A stretch of DNA of 51,535 bases from Candidatus Aramenus sp. CH1. GTDB taxonomy: Archaea > Thermoproteota > Thermoprotei_A > Sulfolobales > Sulfolobaceae. Where the stretch lies: contig JALBWU010000013.1 in NCBI GenBank assembly GCA_022678445.1, positions 1 through 51,535 of the forward strand, read 5' to 3'. The first letter of the stretch is position 1; each line of letters starts with the position of its first letter. The notes beneath the pieces are model-generated. The model was not told the origin of the DNA. It ran no database searches and saw only the letters and a list, made by a program, of their open reading frames with translations. Positions 42,305 to 51,271 of this stretch are shown in pieces. A program made the translations under genes and the position numbers.

Positions 42305-42742
42305 ATGAGCGCTACGAGAAGAATAGTCTCGGATATGAATTCGTTATTGGACAAGACAGTTGTGGTGAGGCTAAATAATAACAGAACGTATGTGGGACAG
42401 TTATCAGCGTATGAGCTTAATCCATTTATAATTAGTTTAGCGAACGCCAAAGACAACGACAATAACAGTTACTTTAAGGTTATACTTAACGGAAACAATA
42501 TAACAGAAATCCTTGTTAAGACCGCTCCATTATTTGACGTTAAAGAGTTCGCCGATCTAGTGGAAAAATCGCTCAACCTCAGGCCAGGAGACGTCAAGGT
42601 ATACGAAGAAGCGGGGGTAGTGACTGTGCTGGAGAAAATCAAAGTAACGGAGGCTGGAGTAGAAGGAAGTGGACCGTTAGCCCAAAGGGTCTTCGACATT
42701 TATAACGATTACGTTTCAAAGAAGAGGAAAGAGAACAAATGA
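42305..42742 (+). CDS. Sm-like archaeal protein (SmAP3 type)
   Basis: A 145-residue protein. The N-terminal ~75 residues are an Sm fold: [38 protein letters not shown] (Sm1) and [14 protein letters not shown] (Sm2). The C-terminal ~70 residues, [57 protein letters not shown], form the extra alpha/beta domain found in the SmAP3 class. It would assemble as a ring that binds RNA. ATG at 42305. Ends 4 bp inside the TGT gene, so the two are coupled. Confidence 0.8.
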   Translation: MSATRRIVSDMNSLLDKTVVVRLNNNRTYVGQLSAYELNPFIISLANAKDNDNNSYFKVILNGNNITEILVKTAPLFDVKEFADLVEKSLNLRPGDVKVYEEAGVVTVLEKIKVTEAGVEGSGPLAQRVFDIYNDYVSKKRKENK

Positions 42743-44223
42743 TAGGGGACTTTGAGGTAAAGGACGAGGATCTAGCTGGTAGGATAGGTAACTTAGAGAC
42801 CAGGAGTCAAAGGCTGGAGTCCCCAATTTTCTTTCCTGTAGTGAATCCGCTGAAGCCTGAGTTGAGCGTAGAAGATTTAAAGAAACTGGGACTAAAACAG
42901 TTCATAACAAATTCGTACATCTTGCATAAGAATAAGCTCGTCAACGACGACATACACAAGGAGCTAAACTTCGACGGAAGCATAATGACGGATTCTGGAG
43001 CATATCAGATACTCCAGTACGGAAGTGTTGAGATCACCAACAGGGAAGTCGTGGAGTATCAGTTAAAGATAAAGCCAGATATAGCTGTGTTCCTAGATTT
43101 ACCAACCGGCAACACAGAAAGTTACGAAGATGCCAAGATCACGGTAGAGGAGACCATAAAGAGGGGAAAAGAGGCTCTAGAGTTGATTTCTTCCTCTAGC
43201 GATATCGTTTGGGTTCATCCAATACAAGGGGGAAGGTTTCTAGACTTATTGTCCTACTCAGCAAAGTTTGCCGACAAAACCCCTTATAAGTTTCTGGCCT
43301 TGGGAAGCCCTACAGTGGTAATGCAGGAATATGACTATGTGACGCTTATTGACATGATATTTGCCGTGAGGTCTTCTATCTCAAGAGGAAAACCTCTGCA
43401 CTTGTTTGGGGGAGGTCTCCCCCAGATAATACCTTTTGTCGTAGCCTTAGGGGTTGACTCGTTTGATTCAGCCTCCTACATAATTTACGCTAGAGACAAC
43501 AGATACATCACAAGGAGTAGAACCTATAGGCTAGAAGAAATGGATTACTTCCCATGTAGCTGTCCAGTTTGCTCTAGGTACACGCCTAAGGAACTCATGG
43601 AAATGGACAAAAAAGAAAGAACAAGGCTTTTGGCCATCCATAACTTGTACAAGATCGTTGAGGAAATAAACGAAACTAAGCTAGCCATAAGAGAGAACAG
43701 ACTGTTTGAATACCTCCAGGAGAAATCATACGCTCACCCAAGCGTCTATTCCGCTTTCAGAAGGGTGCTAAAGTACGCGGAGTACTTGGAGAAGTACGAT
43801 CCGAGAGTTAAGGGTGAAGTAAGGGGAATGTTCCTTTACGACGAGAACTCCTTGTATAGGCCTGAAATGTTAAGGCACAGGAGGTTCTTAGAGTCGACGA
43901 CTAGGAAGCACAGTAAGGCTATAATAATATGTGGAGACAACCTTTCGGTTCCCTTTATCAACGACCCTAAGGTAAGAAGCGTTCTCCAGAGGCACTACCA
44001 AGACAGCGACGTGTACATAACAATTCCTTTCTACGGTCTAATTCCAGCCCTTATATCGGAGTCCTATCCTCTGGCCCAATTCGAGTTGCCTTCCGAGGTA
44101 TCCGAGAGTGTTATCACAGAGACGTTGAACATCATCAAGAAGTTCCTGGCGAGTAAAAAATACGATAAAGTGGAATTCATTGAATGCGAAAGCTCAAGGC
44201 TCTCACATGTAATGTCTATCTAG
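42739..44223 (+). CDS. tgtA: Archaeosine tRNA-guanine transglycosylase, catalytic part
   Basis: A 494-residue protein. TIM-barrel catalytic region: [31 protein letters not shown] (catalytic Asp), [43 protein letters not shown] and [11 protein letters not shown], where the second Asp supplies the nucleophile. A zinc site follows as [11 protein letters not shown]. It inserts preQ0 at position 15 of tRNA on the way to archaeosine. The usual C-terminal PUA domain is absent here (it ends after SHVMSI) and appears as a separate gene at 44903-45430. The 3' end overlaps the converging PAC2 gene by 21 bp. Confidence 0.9.
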   Translation: MIGDFEVKDEDLAGRIGNLETRSQRLESPIFFPVVNPLKPELSVEDLKKLGLKQFITNSYILHKNKLVNDDIHKELNFDGSIMTDSGAYQILQYGSVEITNREVVEYQLKIKPDIAVFLDLPTGNTESYEDAKITVEETIKRGKEALELISSSSDIVWVHPIQGGRFLDLLSYSAKFADKTPYKFLALGSPTVVMQEYDYVTLIDMIFAVRSSISRGKPLHLFGGGLPQIIPFVVALGVDSFDSASYIIYARDNRYITRSRTYRLEEMDYFPCSCPVCSRYTPKELMEMDKKERTRLLAIHNLYKIVEEINETKLAIRENRLFEYLQEKSYAHPSVYSAFRRVLKYAEYLEKYDPRVKGEVRGMFLYDENSLYRPEMLRHRRFLESTTRKHSKAIIICGDNLSVPFINDPKVRSVLQRHYQDSDVYITIPFYGLIPALISESYPLAQFELPSEVSESVITETLNIIKKFLASKKYDKVEFIECESSRLSHVMSI

Positions 44224-44919
44224 CGACGATTTACTGTATTCCTTTTGAAGGTACTCAAGCTGTTTCTTTATTTCCTCTTCTATTCTTTTGGCGTCCTCGT
44301 AAAGCTCGCTTACGTCTATGTTAAGGCCAAGGATCTTATTTACAGCTTCTATTGCGGCTGCAGCGGCTGCCGGATCTATCCTGTCCCTATCGGCATAGGG
44401 CAAAATTACGGTGGCCGGTATGTCATATATCTCGGAATAGACGGTATAGAGGGCTAAGGGGCCTACCATGATTAACTGTTTGTCCAAGATTGGATAGTCT
44501 AGTTCCACGTTGCTTTTGGACGTCTTAATCCACTTGAGCTTCTCGTTGCTAGTTCTGTAGTTCTTGTCTAACCCACCGATAAATATCGCGTTCTTTACCT
44601 CTAGCTTCTTGATCCAGTCTATTACCCTCTTCGAGTACGCATTCCATTCCCTCTCAATCGGTAACACGTGATTCAGTTGGACTATTATATGGCTTTCTTC
44701 GTCGTAAAATAGCTCGTAAGGAGTAACTATTCCGTACTCGTCAAGGAAGGTAACGGCAGTAAGGTATTTGGTCGTTATGTAGCCTATCCTCTTCATTTTC
44801 CTCTGCAGTACAATATGTCTGGTAGCCAAGTAACCAACTTCTCCAAGCGTTCTAAATCCAGTAATGTAATACGCGTGCTTAAGCTGGCTCTCGTCCACGT
44901 CCTTAAGTATTATCTTCAT
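44203..44919 (-). CDS. PAC2 / proteasome assembly chaperone family protein
   Basis: About 238 residues. It has the PAC2-type pattern: [24 protein letters not shown], an [38 protein letters not shown] segment with the P-Y-x-D/R helix, and a C-terminal helix with charged heptads. Archaeal homologues are linked to proteasome gene sets, though their function is unproven. A purine-rich GGGGAG lies 7 bp before the ATG at 44919, which is therefore preferred to the ATG at 44940. It overlaps the PUA-domain gene by 17 bp. Confidence 0.75.
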   Translation of the reverse strand: MKIILKDVDESQLKHAYYITGFRTLGEVGYLATRHIVLQRKMKRIGYITTKYLTAVTFLDEYGIVTPYELFYDEESHIIVQLNHVLPIEREWNAYSKRVIDWIKKLEVKNAIFIGGLDKNYRTSNEKLKWIKTSKSNVELDYPILDKQLIMVGPLALYTVYSEIYDIPATVILPYADRDRIDPAAAAAAIEAVNKILGLNIDVSELYEDAKRIEEEIKKQLEYLQKEYSKSSLDRHYM

Positions 44920-45430
44920 TTTTAATTCTCCCCTTAACATTTACGGCTACTCCTTTCTTATATTCTATTGCCTCCTCTCCAGAAACCTTCATTTTTCCGT
45001 AGGCTATTAGCCGGTCTTCCTCATTCACCACCAGTACGTAGTCCCCAGCCCTCAAGGACTTATCAGCCTGGATCACGTGTTTAGAGAAAACGTTGCCGCC
45101 CTTTCTTATTACCTCTGCTATGTCGTTAGGGACGATAACTCTGTACTCGGGAGTCTTTGTACATTCCTTAATAGTTGAAGACGACAAGTCAGTTAAGGAA
45201 AACAAGTTATCCTGGGCCTTAAGGACAAGGTAAAGTCTATTATCTTTTAGTACGTTCCTAATCCTCCAAGTGTTGAGCGACCTTTGGACAGAAAAAGGGG
45301 ACTTTTCCGGAAAAAGGCAGTCTGCAACATTTGGGTCAAACTGGTATTCGGCTATTGTCTTTAAGTAAATGAAGTCAAAGTCCATCAAGCTCTCTGGCTT
45401 TGTAACAAACTTCTCCGCCTTCTCACGCAT
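44903..45430 (-). CDS. PUA-domain protein, split C-terminal half of archaeosine TGT
   Basis: A 175-residue protein. Residues 25-80 ([25 protein letters not shown], then [25 protein letters not shown]) match the pre-PUA region of archaeal TGT. Residues 95-170 are a PUA fold ([24 protein letters not shown] and [24 protein letters not shown]). In euryarchaeal TGT these domains are fused to the catalytic part and grip the tRNA. Here they are a separate gene on the opposite strand, about 0.7 kb away. It overlaps the PAN gene by 8 bp, so it is cotranscribed with it. Confidence 0.7.
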   Translation of the reverse strand: MREKAEKFVTKPESLMDFDFIYLKTIAEYQFDPNVADCLFPEKSPFSVQRSLNTWRIRNVLKDNRLYLVLKAQDNLFSLTDLSSSTIKECTKTPEYRVIVPNDIAEVIRKGGNVFSKHVIQADKSLRAGDYVLVVNEEDRLIAYGKMKVSGEEAIEYKKGVAVNVKGRIKNEDNT

Positions 45431-46601
45431 ACTTCTCTTCTCTCGATTTGTGGAAATCCCTCTTATTCTTATCTTGAAGTCTCTCTATGGCCCTCACGAA
45501 GTCTGAGAACGTTATTTCCCTTCTTCCTTCCCTTATAGTTATGTAGCCTGCCTCAGTGCACACGTTCCTTATGTCAGCTCCGCTAAACCCTTCAGTCATC
45601 CTGGCTATTCTCTCTAGGTCGAAGTCCTCTAGCCTTACTTTCATTTTCTTTATGTATATGTTGAATATTTCCTTCCTAGCACCGACGTCAGGCAATGGTA
45701 TTTCAATAAGTCTGTCAAACCTCCCTGGCCTCAACAATGCTGGATCCAGTATGTCCACCCTGTTAGTAGCTGCAATTATCTTTACGTTATCTAGTGGATG
45801 AAAACCGTCTAGCTCAGCCAGTAGTTGCATGAGGGTTCTCTGAATCTCCCTCTCCCCGCTCGTACCTAGATCTACTCTCTTGGCACCTATGGCGTCGATT
45901 TCGTCTATGAATATTATGGATGGAGCTTTCTTTCTAGCTAACTCGAACACTTCCCTAACTATCCTTGCACCCTCTCCGACGAACTTCTGGGCAAACTCTG
46001 ACGCTACTACGTGGATAAATGTGGCGTTACTCTCGGCAGCTACAGCTTTAGCTAGCATCGTCTTCCCTGTGCCTGGTGGTCCGTAGAGCAACACGCCCTT
46101 AGGTGGCTGTATTCCAAGCTCCTTAAACAACTCTGGGTTCTTGAGAGGTAACTCGATTACCTCCCTCAGTTCCTGGATCTGTCTAGATAGCCCTCCTATA
46201 TCACTATACCTCACGTTGGGCCTCTCCTCAACTTCCATTGTCTTGACTAGAGGATCTTCCCTATTGGGCAAGATCTCCACTATAGTAGAACCCCTTTGGT
46301 TTAGGGCAACTTGGACCCCAGGCCTTAACTTGGATAAGTTAACGTTATCGCTAACGTTTACGACTAAGTTGGGTCCAGAAGTGCTCCTCACTATCACTCT
46401 CTTATCTTCTAAAACGTCTAGCACTATTGCCTCTATCAGGGGAGGGCTAAGCAATTTCTCCAGCTCTGACTTATAATAATTTAGCTCCTTCCTGAGGCTC
46501 TCGGTCTCTACTTGCAATGCCTTAATTTTTTCCTCAAGTAACCTTATCACTTGCTCGTCAGATTCAGAATTATCTCTTGAGAAGTCAAGGTTCCCAGACA
46601 A
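45423..46601 (-). CDS. pan: Proteasome-activating nucleotidase (PAN)
   Basis: A 392-residue AAA+ unfoldase. An N-terminal coiled coil ([23 protein letters not shown]), an OB domain ([18 protein letters not shown]) and the AAA module with Walker [15 protein letters not shown], Walker [15 protein letters not shown], the second region of homology NPATNRVDI-like [23 protein letters not shown] and a sensor-2 [10 protein letters not shown]. The C-terminus reads EEKYA; a canonical HbYX tail would have a hydrophobic residue before Tyr, here Lys, so docking to the alpha ring may differ. Feeds proteins to the 20S core. First gene of the PAN-PUA-PAC2 minus-strand unit. Confidence 0.95.
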   Translation of the reverse strand: MSGNLDFSRDNSESDEQVIRLLEEKIKALQVETESLRKELNYYKSELEKLLSPPLIEAIVLDVLEDKRVIVRSTSGPNLVVNVSDNVNLSKLRPGVQVALNQRGSTIVEILPNREDPLVKTMEVEERPNVRYSDIGGLSRQIQELREVIELPLKNPELFKELGIQPPKGVLLYGPPGTGKTMLAKAVAAESNATFIHVVASEFAQKFVGEGARIVREVFELARKKAPSIIFIDEIDAIGAKRVDLGTSGEREIQRTLMQLLAELDGFHPLDNVKIIAATNRVDILDPALLRPGRFDRLIEIPLPDVGARKEIFNIYIKKMKVRLEDFDLERIARMTEGFSGADIRNVCTEAGYITIREGRREITFSDFVRAIERLQDKNKRDFHKSREEKYA

Positions 46602-46671
46602 ACTTACCCAATATATTCAGTTTATGAGATAGGCTAAAAATGTTTGTTGCTATCTATTATATAGTGAGAAG

Positions 46672-47190
46672 ATGCAGAAGGAGGTACAGAATTACTGCGA
46701 GCTGTGCGGTTCTCCCATAAAGGGCAAGGGGATAACCGTAAGTTATGAGGGTAGCGTCATTACTGTGTGCAACTCCTGTTACGCGAAGATCAAGGGCCAC
46801 TCTAAGATCGTCGATCCAAAGAAGGTTATCTACACCTCCCCAAAACAACAACTCCCTAAGCAACAGAAGGCGCAGCCTAAGCTAGAAAGCAAGGAGGACG
46901 TCTGGGAAATAGTAGACGACTATCCTAAGCTGATTAGACAGGCAAGGGAGAGCCTAGGCATGACCACTAAGGATTTGGCCCAAAAACTGAAAGTCCAGGA
47001 GAACGTCATAAAGAGGTTTGAACTGGGTAGACTTAAGCCCACTATTCAGCAAGCTAGAGAGCTGGAAAGAGTTCTATCCATCAAGTTGCTGGTTAAGGTC
47101 GAAGAGAAGGGTGAAGAGGGAGGCGCTAACAAGGCCAAGTACGAACTTACCTTAGGAGACGTAGTAAACATTAGAGAGGGAAATGAGTGA
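46672..47190 (+). CDS. Multiprotein bridging factor 1 (aMBF1)
   Basis: A 172-residue protein. The N-terminal zinc ribbon is [10 protein letters not shown] ... [10 protein letters not shown] (CxxC...CxxC), then a linker rich in Gln and Lys, and an HTH of the Cro/C1 family, [49 protein letters not shown]. That is the aMBF1 arrangement; the protein associates with the small ribosomal subunit and possibly transcription. ATG at 46672, leaderless-looking, with AT-rich TATA-like sequence 20-30 bp upstream (CTATTATATAG). Coupled to hflX by a 4-bp overlap. Confidence 0.85.
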   Translation: MQKEVQNYCELCGSPIKGKGITVSYEGSVITVCNSCYAKIKGHSKIVDPKKVIYTSPKQQLPKQQKAQPKLESKEDVWEIVDDYPKLIRQARESLGMTTKDLAQKLKVQENVIKRFELGRLKPTIQQARELERVLSIKLLVKVEEKGEEGGANKAKYELTLGDVVNIREGNE

Positions 47191-48251
47191 GAGCAGTACT
47201 GTTTGTATCAGATGAGTACAAAGAGGAAGCTTTAACCCTAGCCGAGAACGCGGGTTACGACGTAGTAGAAGTGTTCAAACTTCCTAAGGACCCCAACTCC
47301 CTGTTTTACATCCCTCAGGATAAAGTAGAAAAGCTGGCAGAGTCTGAGGACGTAGAAACCATAATAGTTTTTACCTTGCTTAAGCCAAGGCACTTCATAA
47401 ATCTCGGCAAGAAGTTGCCAAATAAAAAGGTAATAGACAAGCTCCTACTGCTGTTGGAGATCTTCGCCCTTCACGCGGGCTCAAAGGAGGCAAAACTGCA
47501 AATAGAGCTGGCCAAGTTAAGATATGAACTACCTATAGTAAAGGACCTATACAAGAAGACAAAGATAACTGAGCAACAGGGACCTCTAGGAGCCGGAGTA
47601 TACGGAGTCGAGGCTGAACTGAGGCTCTACCGCAGGAAAATAGCGAGGATAACAAGGGAGCTGGAACACTTAAAGAAGATGAGGGAGACGCAATTGCAGG
47701 ACGCCAAGAGAATCGGTCTACCAACAGTGGCAATTGCAGGTTACACTAACGCTGGAAAGACCTCAATTTTCAACGCCCTAACTGGGTTGAGGCAGAAAGT
47801 CGACAACTCGATGTTCACTACCACGTCTCCTAAGAGGTACTCGATAAAGGTTGACGGCAAAAAGGTACTTCTAGTGGACACGGTGGGCTTTATCAGGGGA
47901 ATCCCTCCGCAAATCATCGAGGCGTTTTTCGTGACGCTCTCGGAGATCAAGTACGCCAACGGGATACTCCTAGTCATTGACGTATCCCTATCAGACACAT
48001 TGCTCGTGGACATGATAAGGTCCTCCTTTGCCATACTAAGGGAGATTGGGGTTTCCGGTAAGCCCATAGTGATCGTAGCCAACAAGGTGGACAAGGTTAC
48101 CTCTTCTAAGGAGGTCGAGGAAAAGCTGGAGCTGATCTCAAAGCTGAGCGAGGAACTCTATAACCCCATAGTTAACGTTATAGTTACCTCGGCCACCAAG
48201 TTCTATAACATAGATAAACTGAGGGAGGAGATATTAAGGCTAGTGAGGTAA
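47187..48251 (+). CDS. hflX: HflX-type ribosome-associated GTPase
   Basis: A 354-residue protein with the HflX N-terminal domain ([21 protein letters not shown] and the basic coiled region [20 protein letters not shown]) followed by a G domain: G1 [10 protein letters not shown]3 [18 protein letters not shown]4 NKVDKV, and G5 TSATK. Structures of the Sulfolobus homologue show ribosome binding. Start GTG at 47187 inside a GTGAGAG overlap with the preceding stop. Its final codons GTGAGG-TAA (48243-48251) also provide a ribosome site for the next gene. Confidence 0.95.
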   Translation: MRAVLFVSDEYKEEALTLAENAGYDVVEVFKLPKDPNSLFYIPQDKVEKLAESEDVETIIVFTLLKPRHFINLGKKLPNKKVIDKLLLLLEIFALHAGSKEAKLQIELAKLRYELPIVKDLYKKTKITEQQGPLGAGVYGVEAELRLYRRKIARITRELEHLKKMRETQLQDAKRIGLPTVAIAGYTNAGKTSIFNALTGLRQKVDNSMFTTTSPKRYSIKVDGKKVLLVDTVGFIRGIPPQIIEAFFVTLSEIKYANGILLVIDVSLSDTLLVDMIRSSFAILREIGVSGKPIVIVANKVDKVTSSKEVEEKLELISKLSEELYNPIVNVIVTSATKFYNIDKLREEILRLVR

Positions 48252-48256
48252 AAAAC

Positions 48257-48787
48257 ATATACGTATTAAGGCTCGGGCACAGACCTTCAAGGGATAAGAG
48301 GGTCACCACACACGTTGTCCTCGTTGCGAGGGCGTTCGGAGCCAGGGGTGTGTTTATTGAAGGGGAAGACCCAAAGCTTCTGGATTCAGTAAACAAGGTC
48401 AAAGAACTTTGGGGAGGCAGGGACTTCAAGGTTGAATTCACTACGTCGTCGAAGGAACTTGTGCGCTCTTGGAAGGAAAAGGGTGGGAAGGTTGTTCACT
48501 TAACTATGTACGGTATTAATATATCTTCTATACCTAGAGAATTAATAGAAGGCTTAGATAACCTATTAATTATTGTAGGAGCAGAAAAGGTCGAAGGTTG
48601 GTACTACAAGGAAGCTGACTACAACATAGCCATAGGCAACCAACCGCACTCGGAAGTGGCTGCATTAGCAATTTTTCTAGACAGGGTATATAAGGGGGAA
48701 GAGCTAAATGTATTATTTGAGGACTCAAAATTACTGATTATCCCTCAGGAGGCCGGAAAGAAGGTGATAAGGGTTGACAGACGTTGA
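48257..48787 (+). CDS. trm56: tRNA (cytidine(56)-2'-O)-methyltransferase aTrm56
   Basis: A SPOUT-class enzyme. The conserved N-terminus [29 protein letters not shown] is encoded from 48257, while the first canonical in-frame start, the ATG at 48350, would remove about 31 residues including this region. Upstream the frame is closed by TAA after about 12 codons with no ATG, GTG or TTG. I propose ATA at 48257, exactly 7 bp after a GAGGT site, as start (M1 Y2 V3). Further motifs are [56 protein letters not shown]. It modifies C56 of the T loop. Other explanation: a one-base indel. Ends 14 bp inside TFE-alpha. Confidence 0.8.
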   Translation: MYVLRLGHRPSRDKRVTTHVVLVARAFGARGVFIEGEDPKLLDSVNKVKELWGGRDFKVEFTTSSKELVRSWKEKGGKVVHLTMYGINISSIPRELIEGLDNLLIIVGAEKVEGWYYKEADYNIAIGNQPHSEVAALAIFLDRVYKGEELNVLFEDSKLLIIPQEAGKKVIRVDRR

Positions 48788-49310
48788 CGGCTTAATTGTA
48801 AACCTCGCTAAAGAGCTTTTAGGAGAGGAGGTACTGGACGTCTTACAGTTTCTCCTTAATAAGAAAATCGAGATAACGGACGACGAGATCGCCAACGAGC
48901 TCGGAGTAAAAGTAAACGAGGTTAGAAAGAAACTATATGCGCTTGCTGACCAAGGCTTAGTTAGCTACAGGCGTTCTAGGGACAAGGAAACTGGTTGGTA
49001 CGTATATTACTGGAAGGTGAACAGGGATCAAATAAACGACATCTTACTAAGCAGGAAGAGGGAGATATTAACTAAGCTCAAGACGAGGCTGGAGTACGAG
49101 CAGAACAACGACTTCTACATTTGCCCTGAGGATAAGACTAAGTACACGTTTGAGGAAGCCTTCGAGAACGAGTTTAGGTGTCCACGCTGCGGTTCCCAGC
49201 TTGAGTACTACGATAGTAAGAAGGTAAGGGAAGTCCTAGAGAGGAAGATAAAAGAACTTGAGGAGCAAATAAACAAGGAGACTAAACTTGGAGCCAATAA
49301 GAGTGGTTGA
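48774..49310 (+). CDS. tfe: Transcription initiation factor TFE, alpha subunit
   Basis: A 178-residue protein. The winged helix spans [63 protein letters not shown], then a charged coiled coil ([18 protein letters not shown]) and the zinc ribbon with [13 protein letters not shown] and [15 protein letters not shown]. It stabilises the open complex of archaeal RNA polymerase. The TTG at 48774 ([10 protein letters not shown]) lies in the end of trm56, so it is translated from an overlapping frame. In Sulfolobales it pairs with a TFE-beta not seen here. Confidence 0.9.
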   Translation: MTDVDGLIVNLAKELLGEEVLDVLQFLLNKKIEITDDEIANELGVKVNEVRKKLYALADQGLVSYRRSRDKETGWYVYYWKVNRDQINDILLSRKREILTKLKTRLEYEQNNDFYICPEDKTKYTFEEAFENEFRCPRCGSQLEYYDSKKVREVLERKIKELEEQINKETKLGANKSG

Positions 49311-50265
49311 CCTCTTTAGCGGTGCAGGGGGCTTTTCGCTTGGTTTCAGAAACCAGGGATTCGAGATATCGTTCGCTATAGATATAGACCACTCAGCGGC
49401 AAGGACGTATTCCCTCAACTTTCCTGACACTGTTGTTATAGAAGGAGACGTAAGGGAAATTTCAGGAAGGGATATCCTAGACGTAGTAGGGAAGCCTCCT
49501 GAAGTTGTTATAGGCAGTCCGCCTTGTGAGCCCTTCACAGCTGCAAACTCCTTAAGGCTTAACAACCCCATTGATAGGTTATACGTAGACGAAAGGGGAA
49601 ACCTCACTTTAGAGTTCATAAGGCTTGTGGGAGAACTTAGGCCAAAGGTATTTGTAATGGAAAACGTGCCCTCAATAGTAGAGACGGCAGAGTTAAGGGA
49701 GGCCATAATTCACGAGTTCAGGAGAGTCGGCTACGAGCCGGTCTTTAATTTCCTCCACGCAGAGGATTACGAGAATCCATCAAGGAGGCTGAGGGTCTTC
49801 ATATCAAACGTTAAGATCACTCCAAGGCGTTCAAGTAAAAGGGTTACGGTAGCCGAGGCTCTAGAGGGGCTCGACGGCAACTTTGACGTGCCAAACCACG
49901 AGATCCACGAGATACCGGAAAGGAAGATGCTAGAGATATCGAAATTAGGCTACGGGGACTACTTAACCATGTTCAGGGGCCATAAAGGCGAAATACCGGT
50001 GGGCATAAGGCTTGATCCCTACGACTTGGCGCCCACAGTTTTGGGCAACTCAAGGTTCATCCACCCCTTCCACGATAGGTATCTGACCGTAAGGGAACAG
50101 GCTAGGCTAATGAGCTACCCTGACGACCACGTGTTTATAGGGAGTAGGGACGAGCAGTACAACCAAGTAGGGGAAGCAGTTCCAGTAGCCTTATCTACTG
50201 CTATAGCCTCTTTTATAAGGGTGAACGTCTTTGGCCTTGATGATAGGTCTCCACAACGCCACTAG
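49288..50265 (+). CDS. Cytosine-5 DNA methyltransferase-like protein
   Basis: A 325-residue protein of the Dnmt superfamily: motif [16 protein letters not shown], motif [14 protein letters not shown] (PC with the catalytic Cys, then Glu rather than Gln), motif VI ENVPSI, motif VIII with NPSRRLRVF, and motifs IX-X in [22 protein letters not shown] and [18 protein letters not shown]. The target recognition region is short, about 90 residues. The TTG at 49288 lies 7 bp after AAGGAG, within the TFE gene, and is coupled to it. Such a gene without a restriction partner in a core transcription cluster could be an orphan DNA, or an RNA, methylase. Substrate unknown. Confidence 0.8.
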   Translation: MEPIRVVDLFSGAGGFSLGFRNQGFEISFAIDIDHSAARTYSLNFPDTVVIEGDVREISGRDILDVVGKPPEVVIGSPPCEPFTAANSLRLNNPIDRLYVDERGNLTLEFIRLVGELRPKVFVMENVPSIVETAELREAIIHEFRRVGYEPVFNFLHAEDYENPSRRLRVFISNVKITPRRSSKRVTVAEALEGLDGNFDVPNHEIHEIPERKMLEISKLGYGDYLTMFRGHKGEIPVGIRLDPYDLAPTVLGNSRFIHPFHDRYLTVREQARLMSYPDDHVFIGSRDEQYNQVGEAVPVALSTAIASFIRVNVFGLDDRSPQRH

Positions 50266-50701
50266 TTACCAAAGGCTGATGGAGTTCTCAAGGGCAGCCT
50301 TCACTTTCAACGTAAAATACCTCGTTTTAACAAAGGTCGGGGGAACTGCTGCACAGTCTGGCGTACCGGATCTAAGTAAGATTGCGTTTAAATCAGGAAA
50401 GTCCTTCATAGTTCTCCCAGACCTAAAGGACGCCATAGATCTCTTGAAGCCAGACTACGTGTATTTGGTTAGCAGTTCCGCTGGCGAGGAGCTTAGTGTA
50501 GAGGGAATCGACGCTGACAAGAACGTGCTAATAGTTTTCCCTGGGATCGAAAGCGGTTTCACGAAAATAGAGCAGAGCCTAGGGAAGGTGGTCAAACTGC
50601 CAGGGTTAGAGGCAGACCCTGGTCCAGTAGCGTCGTTAGGGGCTTTAATGTACTGCGTAGTGTCAAAGAACTTGATGGAAAAAAATAAAAGTAGTCAGTG
50701 A
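50240..50701 (+). CDS. COG4080-like archaeal protein (SPOUT/RecB-like annotation)
   Basis: A 153-residue protein that I take for the archaeal COG4080 family, sometimes annotated as RecB-family nuclease or SpoU-related. Features: [53 protein letters not shown], then [22 protein letters not shown], and [16 protein letters not shown]. The C-terminus [18 protein letters not shown] resembles a SPOUT-type loop before the end. ATG at 50240 is chosen (TTG at 50231 is in frame). Its 3' end carries an AT-rich element for the tRNA. Biochemical function is unproven. Confidence 0.55.
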   Translation: MIGLHNATSYQRLMEFSRAAFTFNVKYLVLTKVGGTAAQSGVPDLSKIAFKSGKSFIVLPDLKDAIDLLKPDYVYLVSSSAGEELSVEGIDADKNVLIVFPGIESGFTKIEQSLGKVVKLPGLEADPGPVASLGALMYCVVSKNLMEKNKSSQ

Positions 50702-50716
50702 AGAAGTTGATAAAAG

Positions 50717-50794
<78 letters not shown>

Positions 50795-50830
50795 GTGGGG
50801 TTAGGGGGATACACCCTAAGACCCCCCCAC
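50795..50830. terminator. Hairpin after tRNA-Val
   Basis: GTGGGGTTAGGG (50795-50806) pairs with CCCTAAGACCCCCCCAC (50814-50830) through a short loop, with two unpaired bases, and is followed by TATTTTT at 50834-50840. It begins 2 bp after the mature tRNA, so it could stop transcription or be a processing structure. It also marks the start of a mobile-element remnant region. Confidence 0.45.
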
Positions 50831-50924
50831 TGCTATTTTTCAATTTAACGTTCGTCTTAACGACGTCAATTAAGGGGCCTACGTAAAGTTTCCTTTAGCT
50901 CGCCATTTACCGTTTTGTTTCAAC

Positions 50925-51062
50925 TGTTATAGAGACGCGACGATAACACACAGGGATTCGCACTTATCTTGCCCAAGATGTGTTTATGAGTGCGGCAGAG
51001 GCGTAATGACAATCACGAATTTCTGTGGGAGGGGGTTCTCAGACCCTCTCGACTGCCCCTAA
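50925..51062 (+). pseudogene. Remnant of a second tnpB-like gene (C-terminal zinc-finger end)
   Basis: An open frame on the plus strand, in one direction only, reads HRDSHLSCPRCVYECGRGV then MTITNF. The SCPRC-x-Y-x-C pattern followed by x-(D/G)R(D/G)V-x-x-x-x-N resembles the TnpB/OrfB C-terminus (CPRC..C.RDV..N). It stops at TAA (51060-51062). There is no recognisable gene upstream of about 50925. A downstream hairpin (51093-51122) may be the element end. This is a fragment, without any sign of the rest of the gene. Confidence 0.4.
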
Positions 51063-51271
51063 AACGAGATATAAAAACCTAAACTGACGAGGAGAACTCT
51101 CTAAGGGGAGAGCAAGAGTTCTACCAAGGAACGTTTTTAGCAGACATTGGAGCTATGCCGGCCTGCATTTATTAAACTTTCAGAATATATATAGTTTTTA
51201 AAATATTATGAAACTATCTAACAGTCTGACCTACTCCCCTCCCTGCGAGGGTTCTGCATAGGTCTTGAGCG
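51063..51271. other. Intergenic: AT-rich flank between two element remnants
   Basis: No open gene is supported. It contains the hairpin at 51093-51122, then an AT-rich run (51181-51215) and the approach to the second tnpB copy. Nothing else is recognised. Confidence 0.4.
51093..51122. repeat. Inverted repeat (hairpin) near element end
   Basis: AGAACTCT (51093-51100) pairs with AGAGTTCT (51115-51122), and a nested CTCT...AGAG lies inside. A hairpin near the 3' end of an IS200/605-like remnant is what transposase TnpA binds, but no TnpA is seen. Confidence 0.4.
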
